From the NCBI GenBank assembly GCA_018648685.1, contig JABGQT010000072.1, positions 40,566-104,565 on the forward strand: a stretch of DNA of 64,000 nucleotides, in the 5' to 3' direction. How positions within the stretch are numbered: the first letter of the stretch is position 1; each line of letters opens with the position of its first letter. The notes beneath the pieces are model-generated. The model was not told the origin of the DNA. It made no database searches and saw only the letters and a list, made by a program, of their open reading frames with translations. Shown here piece by piece: positions 1-8,173 of this stretch. Source of the stretch: Anaerolineae bacterium (GTDB taxonomy: Bacteria; Chloroflexota; Anaerolineae; Anaerolineales; Villigracilaceae). The translations under genes were made by a program, and so were the position numbers.

Positions 1-1316
1 ACTGCTTCTGCGCCATTCCCAAAGCTCAAATCCATACCGCCGGTATGCTCTTTGGTGATGATGCCTTCAACATAACATTCCATCGCAAAAGCAACTGCGT
101 TCGCAAAAGAGATACTGTCCACGCCATAAGTATCGCAGTAGAAATTCAGTTCCAGCACAATATCGGGATCGAAATTGCCGATATTGGAACCAAGCCCTGC
201 AGCATTTTCATATTCTGGGCCATCAACGAGTACTTTCTGCCCGGCATAGGGACCCGTCGCCAGCGGGAAACCATCCACGCCGTGCGAGCAGGACATGGTG
301 CATCCCAGCCAGCAGCCATCGGGCAAACCTTGTGTGAAATTCTTCTTCCAAACACTCGAATCGATTTGATGCGTATCGGGGTGTGAGCCATAGCGGAAGT
401 TATGCGTAGGCAAAAGGTCGAAATGATCCATGATCTCGACGATATTTGCCGTGCCTACTTTTTTCATCTGGTTTTGTTTATCGTCCAACTCGGTCATTTC
501 GCGGTTGAAGCGTTTGCCCGCTTTGCGGATCAGGTCAATATCAAAAGGTCCGTTGCTATCGCCAGTCATTTTTGTAAAGCGCACAACGATACCCTTGATC
601 TTTTTATCTCTAAAAACACGCCCCGTCCCGCCGCGTCCGGCCTGTTTCAGGCGGATTTCCTTGCGGCGGCTGTCGTACCAGGTTGCGTTGATCATCGCAA
701 AACGGATATGCTCCGCAGCATCCCCCGCAGACATCACAGATACGCCGCGTTGTCCTCTTTCATTTTGCGCGTACATTCTTGTCAGATGCTTGCCCAATAA
801 ATGCGAATCGACTTCTTCGAGCGGTGCAGTCTCGATCGTGACTTTGCCCGTGTCACCGTCTACAAAGATGATTACGTCCTCAGAGGCTTTACCACTAATC
901 TCCATTGCATCGAAACCGGCAAATTTTAAGAAGGGTGCAAAATATCCGCCTACATTGCTATCCACTACATTTAACGTGAGCGGGCTTAGGGTCACGACCG
1001 TCGCCTTCCCTGATCCGGCATAGGCTGTTGTTCCACAGATCGGACCATTGGCAATGATCAGCGCATTTTCAGGATCATCCCACTTTGTTTCTGGCGTAAC
1101 CGCGTCCCAGAGCAGTTTCAGGCCAAATCCGCGTCCACCAGTAAAAAGGTCTTTCATCTGCTGCGTAACAGGCTTTTCGCCGATCTCCTTCGTTTCCAAA
1201 TTAATATGCAGAGTCCGGTTTGCATACCCGTGAACGACCGGGCGCATTTCATAACTATATTCTGCCAACAACTCGTGGGCAGCTTTCATTTTTTCTAGGG
1301 GGAGAGGCAGTACCAT
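1..1316 (-). CDS. Aldehyde:ferredoxin oxidoreductase (AOR family), N-terminal 438 codons; gene runs off the left edge
   Basis: Not in the ORF track because it has no stop inside the window. Reading the minus strand from ATG 1316 gives an open frame to base 1. An AAGGAG ribosome site lies seven bases before the ATG. The N-terminal AOR domain is clear: 'FTGGRGFGLKLLWD', 'ALIIANGPICG', 'VVTLSPLTLNVVDSN' and 'APFLKFAGFDAMEISGKA' are typical of the tungstopterin-binding part. The iron-sulfur motif reads 'GCWLGCTMSC', a CX3CX3C spacing rather than the CX2CX3C of the best studied members. The family oxidises aldehydes to acids with ferredoxin as acceptor, using a tungsten or molybdenum bis-pterin and one 4Fe-4S cluster, in the cytoplasm. 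The substrate cannot be told. The C-terminal domain lies outside the window. Confidence 0.93.
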   Translation of the reverse strand, partial: MVLPLPLEKMKAAHELLAEYSYEMRPVVHGYANRTLHINLETKEIGEKPVTQQMKDLFTGGRGFGLKLLWDAVTPETKWDDPENALIIANGPICGTTAYAGSGKATVVTLSPLTLNVVDSNVGGYFAPFLKFAGFDAMEISGKASEDVIIFVDGDTGKVTIETAPLEEVDSHLLGKHLTRMYAQNERGQRGVSVMSAGDAAEHIRFAMINATWYDSRRKEIRLKQAGRGGTGRVFRDKKIKGIVVRFTKMTGDSNGPFDIDLIRKAGKRFNREMTELDDKQNQMKKVGTANIVEIMDHFDLLPTHNFRYGSHPDTHQIDSSVWKKNFTQGLPDGCWLGCTMSCSHGVDGFPLATGPYAGQKVLVDGPEYENAAGLGSNIGNFDPDIVLELNFYCDTYGVDSISFANAVAFAMECYVEGIITKEHTGGMDLSFGNGAEA

Positions 1317-1404
1317 AAGAAACTCCTTGAATTTGATTTAAGACATTTCCTATTATGTCAGGGTTTATATCCCCTGTCTACTGATTTTCTTCTTTTTTTG
1401 TGGA

Positions 1405-1431
1405 TGAAAAACCGCTTCGCACGCGGTTTGA
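1405..1431 (-). terminator. Hairpin terminator downstream of the TDT transporter
   Basis: Read on the minus strand this is AAACCGC, a seven-base loop, GCGGTTT, then further T residues. It lies about 80 bases after the stop of the TehA-like gene and fits a Rho-independent terminator. The same 'GGATGAAAAACCGCTTCG' text recurs near 56.26 kb, so it may also be part of a dispersed repeat. Confidence 0.5.
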
Positions 1432-1508
1432 ACTTGCCCCTATTTAAATACCAATCTTTGCCCCCTGTTTTTCTACCGCTAAAGTCACGTTGAAAATCTG
1501 ACCTTCTC

Positions 1509-2588
1509 CTAACCTTTGAAAATCTCCCCTGAGACCACATCTTTCAGCGTCCGCACAAAAACGGTAACCCAGATGACGAGGAAGGAGATGAAAGCTATCA
1601 TCCCGACCCAGACGAAGAAGTCCCCGCCGATAGCTTTATGAACAACGCCCGTTGCAACGATAAATGATCCCAACGGAAAGGTGAACGCCCACCAACTCAT
1701 CGCAAAGGGGATATTGATCTTTTGATGATGTTTGAGCGTGATCATCACTGCCAGTATTAGCCATAAGAGAGCAAATCCCCACAGGCTGACGGCTGCTACA
1801 TTGGACATAATGCCAAAAACTTCCTTTGCCACATCCGATGCGCCGAAGAAGAGCATTAGCGGTTGAACGATCTTGATGGAGATGATGGCTAAAATGGCGG
1901 TCGGGGCAATGCCGATCCAGATGGTAGGGGCGAGGTGGGCGGGTAATAGGTCGTGGGAGATGTATCGGGTGAAGACGGCGCCCATCACAAAGATGAAGAG
2001 CAAGCTGCCAATGCCTAAAAAGATCAGGCTGGCAACCAAGTTAATTGTCCCGAGCGTTTCGCCTGCGTAGGCGGTCGCCAAACTGCTGCCTAACACTGGG
2101 ACGATCAACGCCGAGACAGGCGGGATCAGCCATCCCATATTGGCTATTTTAAAATCCACACCGGGCTTCATAAAGTTGATGTTGAGAATGGTGAAGGCAA
2201 AGTAGGCGATGCCGATTGTTCCGAAAATCCACAAAAATTGGAGAATAGGCAGGAGGATTGCTTCAGGGAGAAAATGGGGCACTTTTTCGAGGGCGAGACC
2301 GATGATGATGAGCGAGATCGGCATGGTGGGGTAGAAGGAGCCAAAAACGGGATGGTTCAGGTCGTCGCGAACGCGGTCGAAATAGAGGAACCAACGCAAG
2401 AGCCAGGGGATGAAGATGATGCCGAAAAGCAGCACCGCCATCCCCAAAAAGAAGAATTGCAGCGTGCTGGCGAAAGGGATGAAATCTTTAAAAACGAAAA
2501 TAGCGATGACGGCAACGGCTGTTCCCATCACAGAGGCGAACCAGCCTGGGGCAAAGTTGTGAATTATTTCCGATTTCAATTTGAGCAT
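1509..2588 (-). CDS. TDT/SLAC1-family membrane transporter (TehA-, Ssu1- or Mae1-like)
   Basis: A 359-residue integral membrane protein with about ten hydrophobic helices. The start 'NFAPGWFASVMGT' and the loop 'HPVFGSFYPTMP' are hallmarks of the tellurite-resistance/dicarboxylate transporter (voltage-dependent anion channel) family. Known members move dicarboxylates, sulfite or small anions; no residue seen here fixes the substrate, so a tellurite role should not be assumed. The start ATG follows a GAAGG site. It is transcribed alone, away from the AOR gene, whose start is 190 bases downstream of its stop on the same strand, so the two could be co-transcribed unless the hairpin between them ends the message. 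Confidence 0.88.
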   Translation of the reverse strand: MLKLKSEIIHNFAPGWFASVMGTAVAVIAIFVFKDFIPFASTLQFFFLGMAVLLFGIIFIPWLLRWFLYFDRVRDDLNHPVFGSFYPTMPISLIIIGLALEKVPHFLPEAILLPILQFLWIFGTIGIAYFAFTILNINFMKPGVDFKIANMGWLIPPVSALIVPVLGSSLATAYAGETLGTINLVASLIFLGIGSLLFIFVMGAVFTRYISHDLLPAHLAPTIWIGIAPTAILAIISIKIVQPLMLFFGASDVAKEVFGIMSNVAAVSLWGFALLWLILAVMITLKHHQKINIPFAMSWWAFTFPLGSFIVATGVVHKAIGGDFFVWVGMIAFISFLVIWVTVFVRTLKDVVSGEIFKG

Positions 2589-2699
2589 TTATACACCTTC
2601 TGTAATTTATATTGCGCGTTTTGATTTAGATGTATAGTGCTAGAGAAAGTTACATCGAAGATGTACTCTGCTAATGGAGATTAAGAAAATAATTTGGTA

Positions 2700-2776
2700 A
2701 TAAAAAGCTGTCCAGTTCCAGAGCGGAGCAAACGATAGAGAGCGCAGTCGAAGGGGCTGGATGTTGTTGAGCGAGA
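2700..2776. repeat. Dispersed repeat family B, partial copy
   Basis: Contains 'CAGAGCGGAG' followed by 'GAGCGCAGTCGAAGG', which matches the fuller copy at 14.71-14.82 kb. It lies in the gap between the TDT transporter start and the end of the diguanylate cyclase gene and abuts a family C copy. Confidence 0.6.
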
Positions 2777-2779
2777 AAG

Positions 2780-2885
2780 AAGGGTGCGTCGCACCAAAAC
2801 GATAGGAATCTTCTCTTCGATAGGAAAATGCTTGTCGATTAACATCTCTTTGTCGAAGTTGGTGCGACGCACGCCTAGCCGAGAA
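2780..2885. repeat. Dispersed palindromic repeat family C, copy 1
   Basis: Ends are inverted: GTGCGTCGCACCAA on the left and TTGGTGCGACGCAC on the right, about 90 bases apart, with inner inverted text TTCGA/TCGAA. Copies 2 (26.92 kb) and 3 (44.74 kb) align over their whole length, the other two being in the opposite orientation. The rest of the 300-base gap 2589-2889 holds only this and the family B piece. Confidence 0.85.
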
Positions 2886-2889
2886 AAAA

Positions 2890-4317
2890 TCAATCTTCTC
2901 TACGCCGTCGGCGCTGCGCCCCTTTATTCTTATACATACGATCATCAGCCAAACTAATAACTTTCTCTAAAGACAGATCAGGTTGGCTAGTAGCTGCCCC
3001 CAGAGACATGCTTAGCTCAGGCTCACGATAGTATTTGTTGTTCATCCTGATCAGAACTTGAATATTCTCTATACACTCGGCAGCAAATTGAGCATCGACA
3101 TCTGGCAGGACGACTATAAACTCATCCCCGCCAAAACGTGCAACTACTTGCCCCTCATTAAATTCGGTTTTTAGCACTTCGGCTGCACGGCGGATCAAAT
3201 TATCACCAGCCTGATGCCCAAGTGTGTCGTTGGTACGTTTTAGGTGGTTCAAGTCAGCGACAATGATACTAATGGGTTCTTTTCGTTTTCTTTCCAACTT
3301 GATGAGCGCTTCGTCAAAAAAAGCACGGTTATATAGCCCCGTCATCACATCGTGTGTTCCCAGATAGCGCAAGTAGTTTTCTGCCTTTTTGCGGGCGGTA
3401 ATATCCTGAAGGGTCACCAGTACCCAGCCAAAATCGTCTTCATGACCGGGCATGACCCGTAAATTAAGCTGGATATTGATAGGCTCTCCGTTGAGCGAGT
3501 AATTGATCCCCTCGCGCTCATAAGATAATTTGCCGTTCCACAGATCCACCAACTCATCAGCGAAGTGTGTCTGGGTTTCATCTTGAAAAACTTTATCGAG
3601 ATTTTTAAGTAACTCATCTTTGGATTTAGCACCAAACAAACGTAGTGTTTTCTGGTTGACATTGCGTACCTTCAATAAGCTCGTACAATGCAATACAACT
3701 TCGGGATGCTCTTTAAGATAAGCCCTCAAATCGGTAATGCCTTCTGCACGTAATTCATTGAAATACTTTTTCAGGTCGCTATAATCTTCTTCCCACAGAG
3801 AAATAGGCGATAACTCGAATAGATTTTCAAAGCGATATTCAGCCTGCTTACGCTCTGTAATATCTTCAATAGCGACCAATACCTGCGCCCAGCTTTCTTC
3901 ATAGCCCGGCAAAATACGCCAGTGCAACATGATATTGAGCGGCTCATCCTCGAGCGTATAATTGATTCCCTCTCCAGACCAACTCAAATCACCATTCCAT
4001 TGTGCCAATAATTCAGTCACGAAATGATTGCGCATTTCTTCGCGGAAAATCTTGTCCAAATTATCGAGCAACGCTTGCTTCGAGCTGGCTTTGAATAAGC
4101 GCAGCGTGTGCTCGTTAACATCGCGCACAATGATCTTGCTCATGCACTCACCCACAAATTCGGGATGAATGTCTAAGTATTCTGATAAAGATTTCACACC
4201 TTGCGCGCGCAAATCGTCTAATGCGTTTTTCAAGCCACTGTAATCTTCTTCCCAAAGAGAAATGGGGGCGTATTTGAACAAAGTTTTGAAGTGCTCCTCG
4301 TCACGTGTATAGGTCAT
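2890..4317 (-). CDS. Diguanylate cyclase with two tandem, near-identical PAS-like sensor modules
   Basis: 475 residues, soluble. Two modules of about 145 residues (roughly 8-155 and 160-310) are clear duplicates: both contain 'PISLWEEDYS', a linker, 'RxVNxxTLRLFxAxSK' and end in 'DITERK/DITARK', the usual exit of a PAS domain. The GGDEF domain covers about 320-470 with 'RFGGDEFIVVLP' near residue 396, so it should make cyclic di-GMP from two GTP. No RxxD inhibitory site sits five residues before GGDEF, unlike the other cyclases in this window. The start follows GAGG. It is transcribed away from the PadR gene; the 112-base gap holds the PadR promoter and operator. Confidence 0.93.
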   Translation of the reverse strand: MTYTRDEEHFKTLFKYAPISLWEEDYSGLKNALDDLRAQGVKSLSEYLDIHPEFVGECMSKIIVRDVNEHTLRLFKASSKQALLDNLDKIFREEMRNHFVTELLAQWNGDLSWSGEGINYTLEDEPLNIMLHWRILPGYEESWAQVLVAIEDITERKQAEYRFENLFELSPISLWEEDYSDLKKYFNELRAEGITDLRAYLKEHPEVVLHCTSLLKVRNVNQKTLRLFGAKSKDELLKNLDKVFQDETQTHFADELVDLWNGKLSYEREGINYSLNGEPINIQLNLRVMPGHEDDFGWVLVTLQDITARKKAENYLRYLGTHDVMTGLYNRAFFDEALIKLERKRKEPISIIVADLNHLKRTNDTLGHQAGDNLIRRAAEVLKTEFNEGQVVARFGGDEFIVVLPDVDAQFAAECIENIQVLIRMNNKYYREPELSMSLGAATSQPDLSLEKVISLADDRMYKNKGAQRRRRRED

Positions 4318-4373
4318 AGGGCATCCTCGATTAGTTTAGTAAAGAGAAACGCTCGTCTATTATACAGTCTTGC

Positions 4374-4402
4374 TTGACAAGGTTTCTTTTTTATATTATT
4401 CT
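4374..4402 (+). promoter_or_regulatory. Sigma-70 type promoter of the PadR gene
   Basis: A perfect TTGACA -35 box at 4374-4379 is followed 17 bases later by TATTCT (4397-4402) as -10. The -10 lies inside the palindrome described next, so a bound repressor would block polymerase. Confidence 0.7.
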
Positions 4403-4420
4403 AATACTAGAATAATATAA
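4391..4420. promoter_or_regulatory. Operator palindrome overlapping the padR-like promoter
   Basis: TTATATTATTCTA and TAGAATAATATAA form perfect 13-base arms around a four-base spacer, ending ten bases before the ATG of the PadR gene. PadR repressors usually bind such AT-rich dyads in their own promoter, so autorepression is the likely reading. Confidence 0.8.
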
Positions 4421-4429
4421 GGATAGATA

Positions 4430-4987
4430 ATGACCAACGCCGAACTTGCCATACTCAGCCTGATAGCCGAAGCTCCTCGTCACGGCTACGAGATTGAACA
4501 GATCATCGAAGCGCGCGGAATGCGCGAGTGGACGGAGATCGGCTTCTCGTCCATCTATTATTTGCTCAAAAAGTTGGAGAAGGAGGGATTGGTGGAGAGC
4601 GAACTCGTCCCCACGCAGGGACGGGGCAAAGCGCGCCGTATATACACCGCCACCGAAAACGGACGTGCATCACTGCTTGTTTCCACGCTGGAGGCGTTAT
4701 CCCGACCCCAACAATGTCACCCCGCAATTTTGCTCGGGCTGGCGAATCTGCCTATCGTTTCTGCTGAGCAAGCCGAAACTGCGCTCGAATCGTATCGCTC
4801 GGAGCTGGAAGAGCGTTTGGGGCATCTATCCGCTCAGGTGGAAGCGCAAAGTCCGTTGCCATCCCATGTCGAATTGCTCTTTGACCACAGCTTGCACATG
4901 CTCGCCGCTGAGAAAAAGTGGGTGGAGGCGGCTATCCAAAAAATCACCCCCACCCAGCCTCCCCCAAATTTTGAGAACGGAATTTAG
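4430..4987 (+). CDS. PadR-family transcriptional regulator
   Basis: 185 residues. The N-terminal winged helix shows the family signature: 'AILSLIAEAPRHGYEIEQII', 'SSIYYLLKKLEKEGLV' and a basic wing 'GKARRIYTATENGR'. The C-terminal half is a helical dimerisation arm of the longer PadR type with Vir-like helices. ATG 4430 follows AAGGA at a six-base spacing. The gene is followed after 28 bases by a GyrI-like protein, a very common pairing in which the second protein binds small drugs or related ligands. The operator in its own promoter argues for autoregulation; the inducer is unknown. Confidence 0.93.
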   Translation: MTNAELAILSLIAEAPRHGYEIEQIIEARGMREWTEIGFSSIYYLLKKLEKEGLVESELVPTQGRGKARRIYTATENGRASLLVSTLEALSRPQQCHPAILLGLANLPIVSAEQAETALESYRSELEERLGHLSAQVEAQSPLPSHVELLFDHSLHMLAAEKKWVEAAIQKITPTQPPPNFENGI

Positions 4988-5015
4988 GGGAGGAGCAAAA
5001 AGGAAGGAGTAAAAA

Positions 5016-5630
5016 ATGGAAAAAGTTGATTTCAAAAAAACGTTAAAACATCTCTACACCCCCAAGAAGAAATTTGAAGTGGTAGAAGTGCCGGAGATGC
5101 AATTCATCATGGCGGACGGGCACGGTGACCCAAACACGGCGCAGGAATATGCCGAGGTGGTCGAGGCGCTTTATGCAGTGGCGTATAAGATGAAGTTCAT
5201 CAGCAAAAAGACGCTGGAAAAAGATTACGTCGTTCCACCGCTCGAGGGGCTTTGGTGGGCAGAGGATATGGACACTTTTACCACGCGTGACAAATCCGCC
5301 TGGGATTGGAGGATGATGATCATGACCCCCAATTGGATCACGCTAGAGATATTTGCTGATGCTGTCGAAGAAGTGCGCAAGAAGAAAAATCCCGCCGCAC
5401 TGGATAAGGTGCGTCTGGAAAATTACGCCGAGGGTTTATCGGTACAGATTATGCACATCGGCTCTTATGATGATGAAGGTCCAACTATTACTGCGCTGCA
5501 CAAGGAGTTCATGCCTGAAAGCGGGCTTGCCGAAAATGGAAAACATCACGAAATCTATCTCAGCGATCCGCGCCGCATTGCGCCGGAGAAGTTGAAGACG
5601 GTGTTGAGGCAGCCGGTGAAAAAGAAGTAG
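5016..5630 (+). CDS. GyrI-like small-molecule-binding domain protein
   Basis: 204 residues, soluble. The beginning 'KVDFKKTLKHLYTPKKKFEVVEVPEMQFIMADGHGDPN' and the later 'GLWWAEDMDTF' are typical of the stand-alone GyrI-like (SHS2) proteins linked to PadR and MerR regulators. Family members bind or hydrolyse small hydrophobic ligands; the precise role here is unknown. It has its own strong site (AAGGAGTAAAAA before ATG) and lies in the padR operon, so it is likely induced with the regulator. A terminator follows. Confidence 0.88.
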   Translation: MEKVDFKKTLKHLYTPKKKFEVVEVPEMQFIMADGHGDPNTAQEYAEVVEALYAVAYKMKFISKKTLEKDYVVPPLEGLWWAEDMDTFTTRDKSAWDWRMMIMTPNWITLEIFADAVEEVRKKKNPAALDKVRLENYAEGLSVQIMHIGSYDDEGPTITALHKEFMPESGLAENGKHHEIYLSDPRRIAPEKLKTVLRQPVKKK

Positions 5631-5656
5631 TTAGTTTTCAGTTATCAGTGTTCAGT

Positions 5657-5690
5657 GAAAAACGCCGCAATTGCGGCGTTTTCTTTTTAT
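5657..5690 (+). terminator. Rho-independent terminator of the padR-gyrI-like operon
   Basis: AAAACGCCGC, AATT, GCGGCGTTTT: a palindromic stem followed by CTTTTTATT. Confidence 0.88.
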
Positions 5691-5704
5691 TAGGACCAGC
5701 AAAA

Positions 5705-5776
5705 ATGAGTCTGGAGTCTAAAATCTCCAGATTTTAGCGGGAAACTTTCAATGTCTGGAGACGTTAGACTCCATTT
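5705..5776. repeat. Dispersed palindromic repeat family D, copy 1
   Basis: 'TGGAGTCTAAAATCTCCAGA' at the left and 'TCTGGAGACGTTAGACTCCA' at the right form nested inverted repeats. A second copy of the same design is at 27.03-27.09 kb. It sits between two convergent operons. Confidence 0.75.
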
Positions 5777-5801
5777 AGCGCAAAAACTGCGTAAGTCTCA
5801 T

Positions 5802-6404
5802 TTAGGTTTTTTCTGCTAATACTAACAAGAAGTCTTTCGCTTTTTCCAGCGCACGCGCACGATGGCTAATGCGATTTTTTTCATCTTCATCCATTTCTGC
5901 TATTGTGCAGCCTTTTTCTGGCATATAAAAAATGGGATCATAACCAAATCCGCCTGTGCCGCGTTCTTCGGGGATGATCTCTCCTTCACAAGCGCCCTCT
6001 GCATAGTGCATTTCCCCATCGGGCTGGGCAATGGCGATAGTGGCGCAGAAACGCGCTGACCACGGGCGGGGATGGGCTGCCAAATTTTTTAGCAGGAAAA
6101 CGCGCCGGTCGCCATCATCCGCGTTGGGAATAGGGGCATATCGTGACGAATAAAGCCCGGGCGCGCCATTTAGCGCATCCACTTCCAAGCCGGAATCGTC
6201 CGCGAGTGTTGGCAATCCGCTTGCCTGGGCATAGGCTTTTGCTTTCAGGGCAGCATTTTCGGCGTAGCTTTCACCAGTTTCTTCAACATGGATTTGGATG
6301 CCGAGTTCGACGGGGGAGATAATTTGGATGGGCAAGTCTTGCAAAATGGCTTGCATTTCACGCAACTTTCCCGGATTTTGGCTTGCGAGCAATAATTTAA
6401 GCAT
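5802..6404 (-). CDS. rdgB: XTP/dITP diphosphatase (RdgB/HAM1)
   Basis: 200 residues from ATG 6404; the longer ORF to 6440 has no ribosome site, while AAGGAG precedes ATG 6404. The start 'LLLASQNPGKLREMQ' is the nucleotide-binding motif, and 'LADDSGLEVDALNGAPGLYSSRYA' and 'GTGGFGYDPIF' are the other family blocks, ending in 'ISHRARAL'. It removes deaminated purine triphosphates from the pool. Its start codon overlaps the queG stop by one base (TAATG), so the two are translationally coupled. Length is normal. Confidence 0.97.
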   Translation of the reverse strand: MLKLLLASQNPGKLREMQAILQDLPIQIISPVELGIQIHVEETGESYAENAALKAKAYAQASGLPTLADDSGLEVDALNGAPGLYSSRYAPIPNADDGDRRVFLLKNLAAHPRPWSARFCATIAIAQPDGEMHYAEGACEGEIIPEERGTGGFGYDPIFYMPEKGCTIAEMDEDEKNRISHRARALEKAKDFLLVLAEKT

Positions 6405-7498
6405 TATTCTCCTTTCGACTTTATCTCGTTTAATGCCCATTTAGCGTGGTCACGGACGAGGGGCTCGATGTCGTCAAGAGCGCGTTCCAGCGCAGGAATG
6501 GATGCCGAATCACCGGCGTTGCCCAGCGCAACAGCCACGTTCCGCAAATAGCCGCGTCTTTTGGCACGCTTGACCGGGTTGTTTTTGAATTTCTTGTTGA
6601 ATTCCTGTGGGGTAAGGGATAATTCTGAGATGAGGGTAGGGTGAGTATCGATTTTTATTTGTCCTTCGTCTACAGGCTCACTCTTCGACAAGTCCAGGGG
6701 CGCCTTCCGCTCAGGAACTGCTTTTTTATTCCACGGGCAGACTTCCTGACAAATATCGCAGCCAAAAATCAGATCGCCTAATTTGGGACGCAGTTCTTCA
6801 GGGATTTCGCCTTTATTTTCGATGGTCAGATAAGAGATGCAAAGATTTGCATCAATGGTGCGGTTGGGTAAAATGGCTTGGGTGGGGCAGGCGTCTAGGC
6901 AGCGTGTACAAGTGCCGCAATGGTCAGCGGCGAAAGGCTCATCCAAGGGGAGGGGGATGCCGAGGAAAATTTCTGCGAGAAAGAAGTAGGAGCCAATTTT
7001 GGGGTTGATAAGACAAGTGTTTTTGCCTATCCATCCCAGCCCGGCGCGTTGGGCGAGGTCTTTTTCAAGGATGGGACCTGTGTCCGTATACCAGCGGTTG
7101 GAAATAGGATGCCCAACTTCGTTTTCGATGAATGTGACGATATTTTGGAGTTTTTCCTTGAGAGTGATGTGGTAATCATTGTGCCAGGCGTAGGCGGAGA
7201 TTTGTCCTTTGCTCTTCTTCGTATCCTGCGTTGGTTTAACGGTAGCAAGTTTTGGGTCAGGGTAGGGCGCGGCGAGAACGAGGATGGATTCTGCTTCGGG
7301 GAGGATTAAGTTTGGGTCGGCACGGCGGCTGCGGGCACGATCATCTGCTAAATATCCCATAGATGCATGCCGCCCCGCTTCTACCCAATCGAGATAGGTA
7401 TTTATGTGGGGCGGTGCTTCGGGGGATGTGATCCCCGCGAGGATGAAGCCTTGTTTTTTGGCTTCCTCCTTTATTTTTGTTACAAGGTATTGATGCAT
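6404..7498 (-). CDS. queG: Epoxyqueuosine reductase QueG
   Basis: 364 residues. Two ferredoxin-type cluster motifs are visible: 'CGTCTRCLDACPTQAI' and 'CDICQEVCPWNKKA', as in the cobalamin-dependent enzyme that performs the last step of queuosine synthesis in tRNA. The N-terminal half holds 'GLGWIGKNTCLI', and the C-terminus ends in a short HEAT-like repeat ('RNVAVALGNAGDSASIPAL'). It is the second-last gene of a minus-strand run: lipoprotein, three-base gap, queG, one-base overlap, rdgB. No queuosine synthesis partners are in the window. Confidence 0.96.
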   Translation of the reverse strand: MHQYLVTKIKEEAKKQGFILAGITSPEAPPHINTYLDWVEAGRHASMGYLADDRARSRRADPNLILPEAESILVLAAPYPDPKLATVKPTQDTKKSKGQISAYAWHNDYHITLKEKLQNIVTFIENEVGHPISNRWYTDTGPILEKDLAQRAGLGWIGKNTCLINPKIGSYFFLAEIFLGIPLPLDEPFAADHCGTCTRCLDACPTQAILPNRTIDANLCISYLTIENKGEIPEELRPKLGDLIFGCDICQEVCPWNKKAVPERKAPLDLSKSEPVDEGQIKIDTHPTLISELSLTPQEFNKKFKNNPVKRAKRRGYLRNVAVALGNAGDSASIPALERALDDIEPLVRDHAKWALNEIKSKGE

Positions 7499-7501
7499 AA
7501 T

Positions 7502-8149
7502 TTAGCGAACAACGATTAAAACGTATATCTCTTCTCCGAAATAGACACCCTTTGTGTTTGCCATACGCCAAGTACTTGAGTATTCACCTGTTTTAAGCGG
7601 TGCGGTAAATACGACAGTTACTTCAACGTTTTCATCAGGGGAGATAATTGCTGGGAGAGGGCGGGCTTGTCCGTTCATTTCTTCACCATAGCTAAAGTCC
7701 AAATGATAGCCTTCGCCCCACGTACAGCTGCCTGTATTTTCGATGAGCCATGTTTTTTCAAAATCTTGCCCTGGCACCATTTCTGTGCCGTCTTGGACAC
7801 TGACATCAGCGACCCAAATGGCATCGTCACAAAATTCATCTGTAGGCGAGGCCTCGACGAGAATTGTAGCGGTCGCCTCGGGTGTTTCTGTAACTTCAGG
7901 CGTTTCTGTAGCCAAATCAGAAGTGGGGACAGGTGTTTCTGTCTGAAGAGCTTGTATTTCTGTAGCGGTCGCTTTAGGTGTCGGGCTATTGGCAGCGGCC
8001 GTTTGGGTAAGCTCTGCTACAACAGTTTCTGCCGCTGCGGTGTATATGGTATTAACATCAAGGGTAGGGGGGGAGGCTGGCGCAACCGCTCCACAGGCAC
8101 TTATTAGAACTGCCACGAGGAAAGCCATAGTGAGAAATTTTATTTTCAT
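7502..8149 (-). CDS. Secreted lipoprotein with C-terminal NBR1-like Ig domain
   Basis: 215 residues. A lipoprotein signal ends at 'LISACG'. A Thr/Pro/Ala-rich linker of about 80 residues is followed by a domain with 'FEKTWLIENTGSCTWGEGYHL' and 'VTVVFTAPLKTGEYSSTWRM', the pattern of the NBR1 central Ig-like domain also found in many extracellular Chloroflexota proteins. It is likely anchored outside the membrane; the binding partner is unknown. GGAGG precedes the ATG at a seven-base spacing. It is a paralog of the next upstream gene and heads the queG-rdgB run. Confidence 0.9.
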   Translation of the reverse strand: MKIKFLTMAFLVAVLISACGAVAPASPPTLDVNTIYTAAAETVVAELTQTAAANSPTPKATATEIQALQTETPVPTSDLATETPEVTETPEATATILVEASPTDEFCDDAIWVADVSVQDGTEMVPGQDFEKTWLIENTGSCTWGEGYHLDFSYGEEMNGQARPLPAIISPDENVEVTVVFTAPLKTGEYSSTWRMANTKGVYFGEEIYVLIVVR

Positions 8150-8173
8150 ATCACGCCTCCTTCTATCATCCGA

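Noticed and set aside
1358-1540. Minus-strand 60-residue ORF overlapping the end of the TDT transporter gene
   Set aside because: Basic, no family likeness, no ribosome site, and it covers the hairpin terminator; taken as a shadow.
1509-2588. Tellurite resistance as the function of the TDT transporter
   Set aside because: Family membership does not show the substrate, and no other tellurite genes are present.
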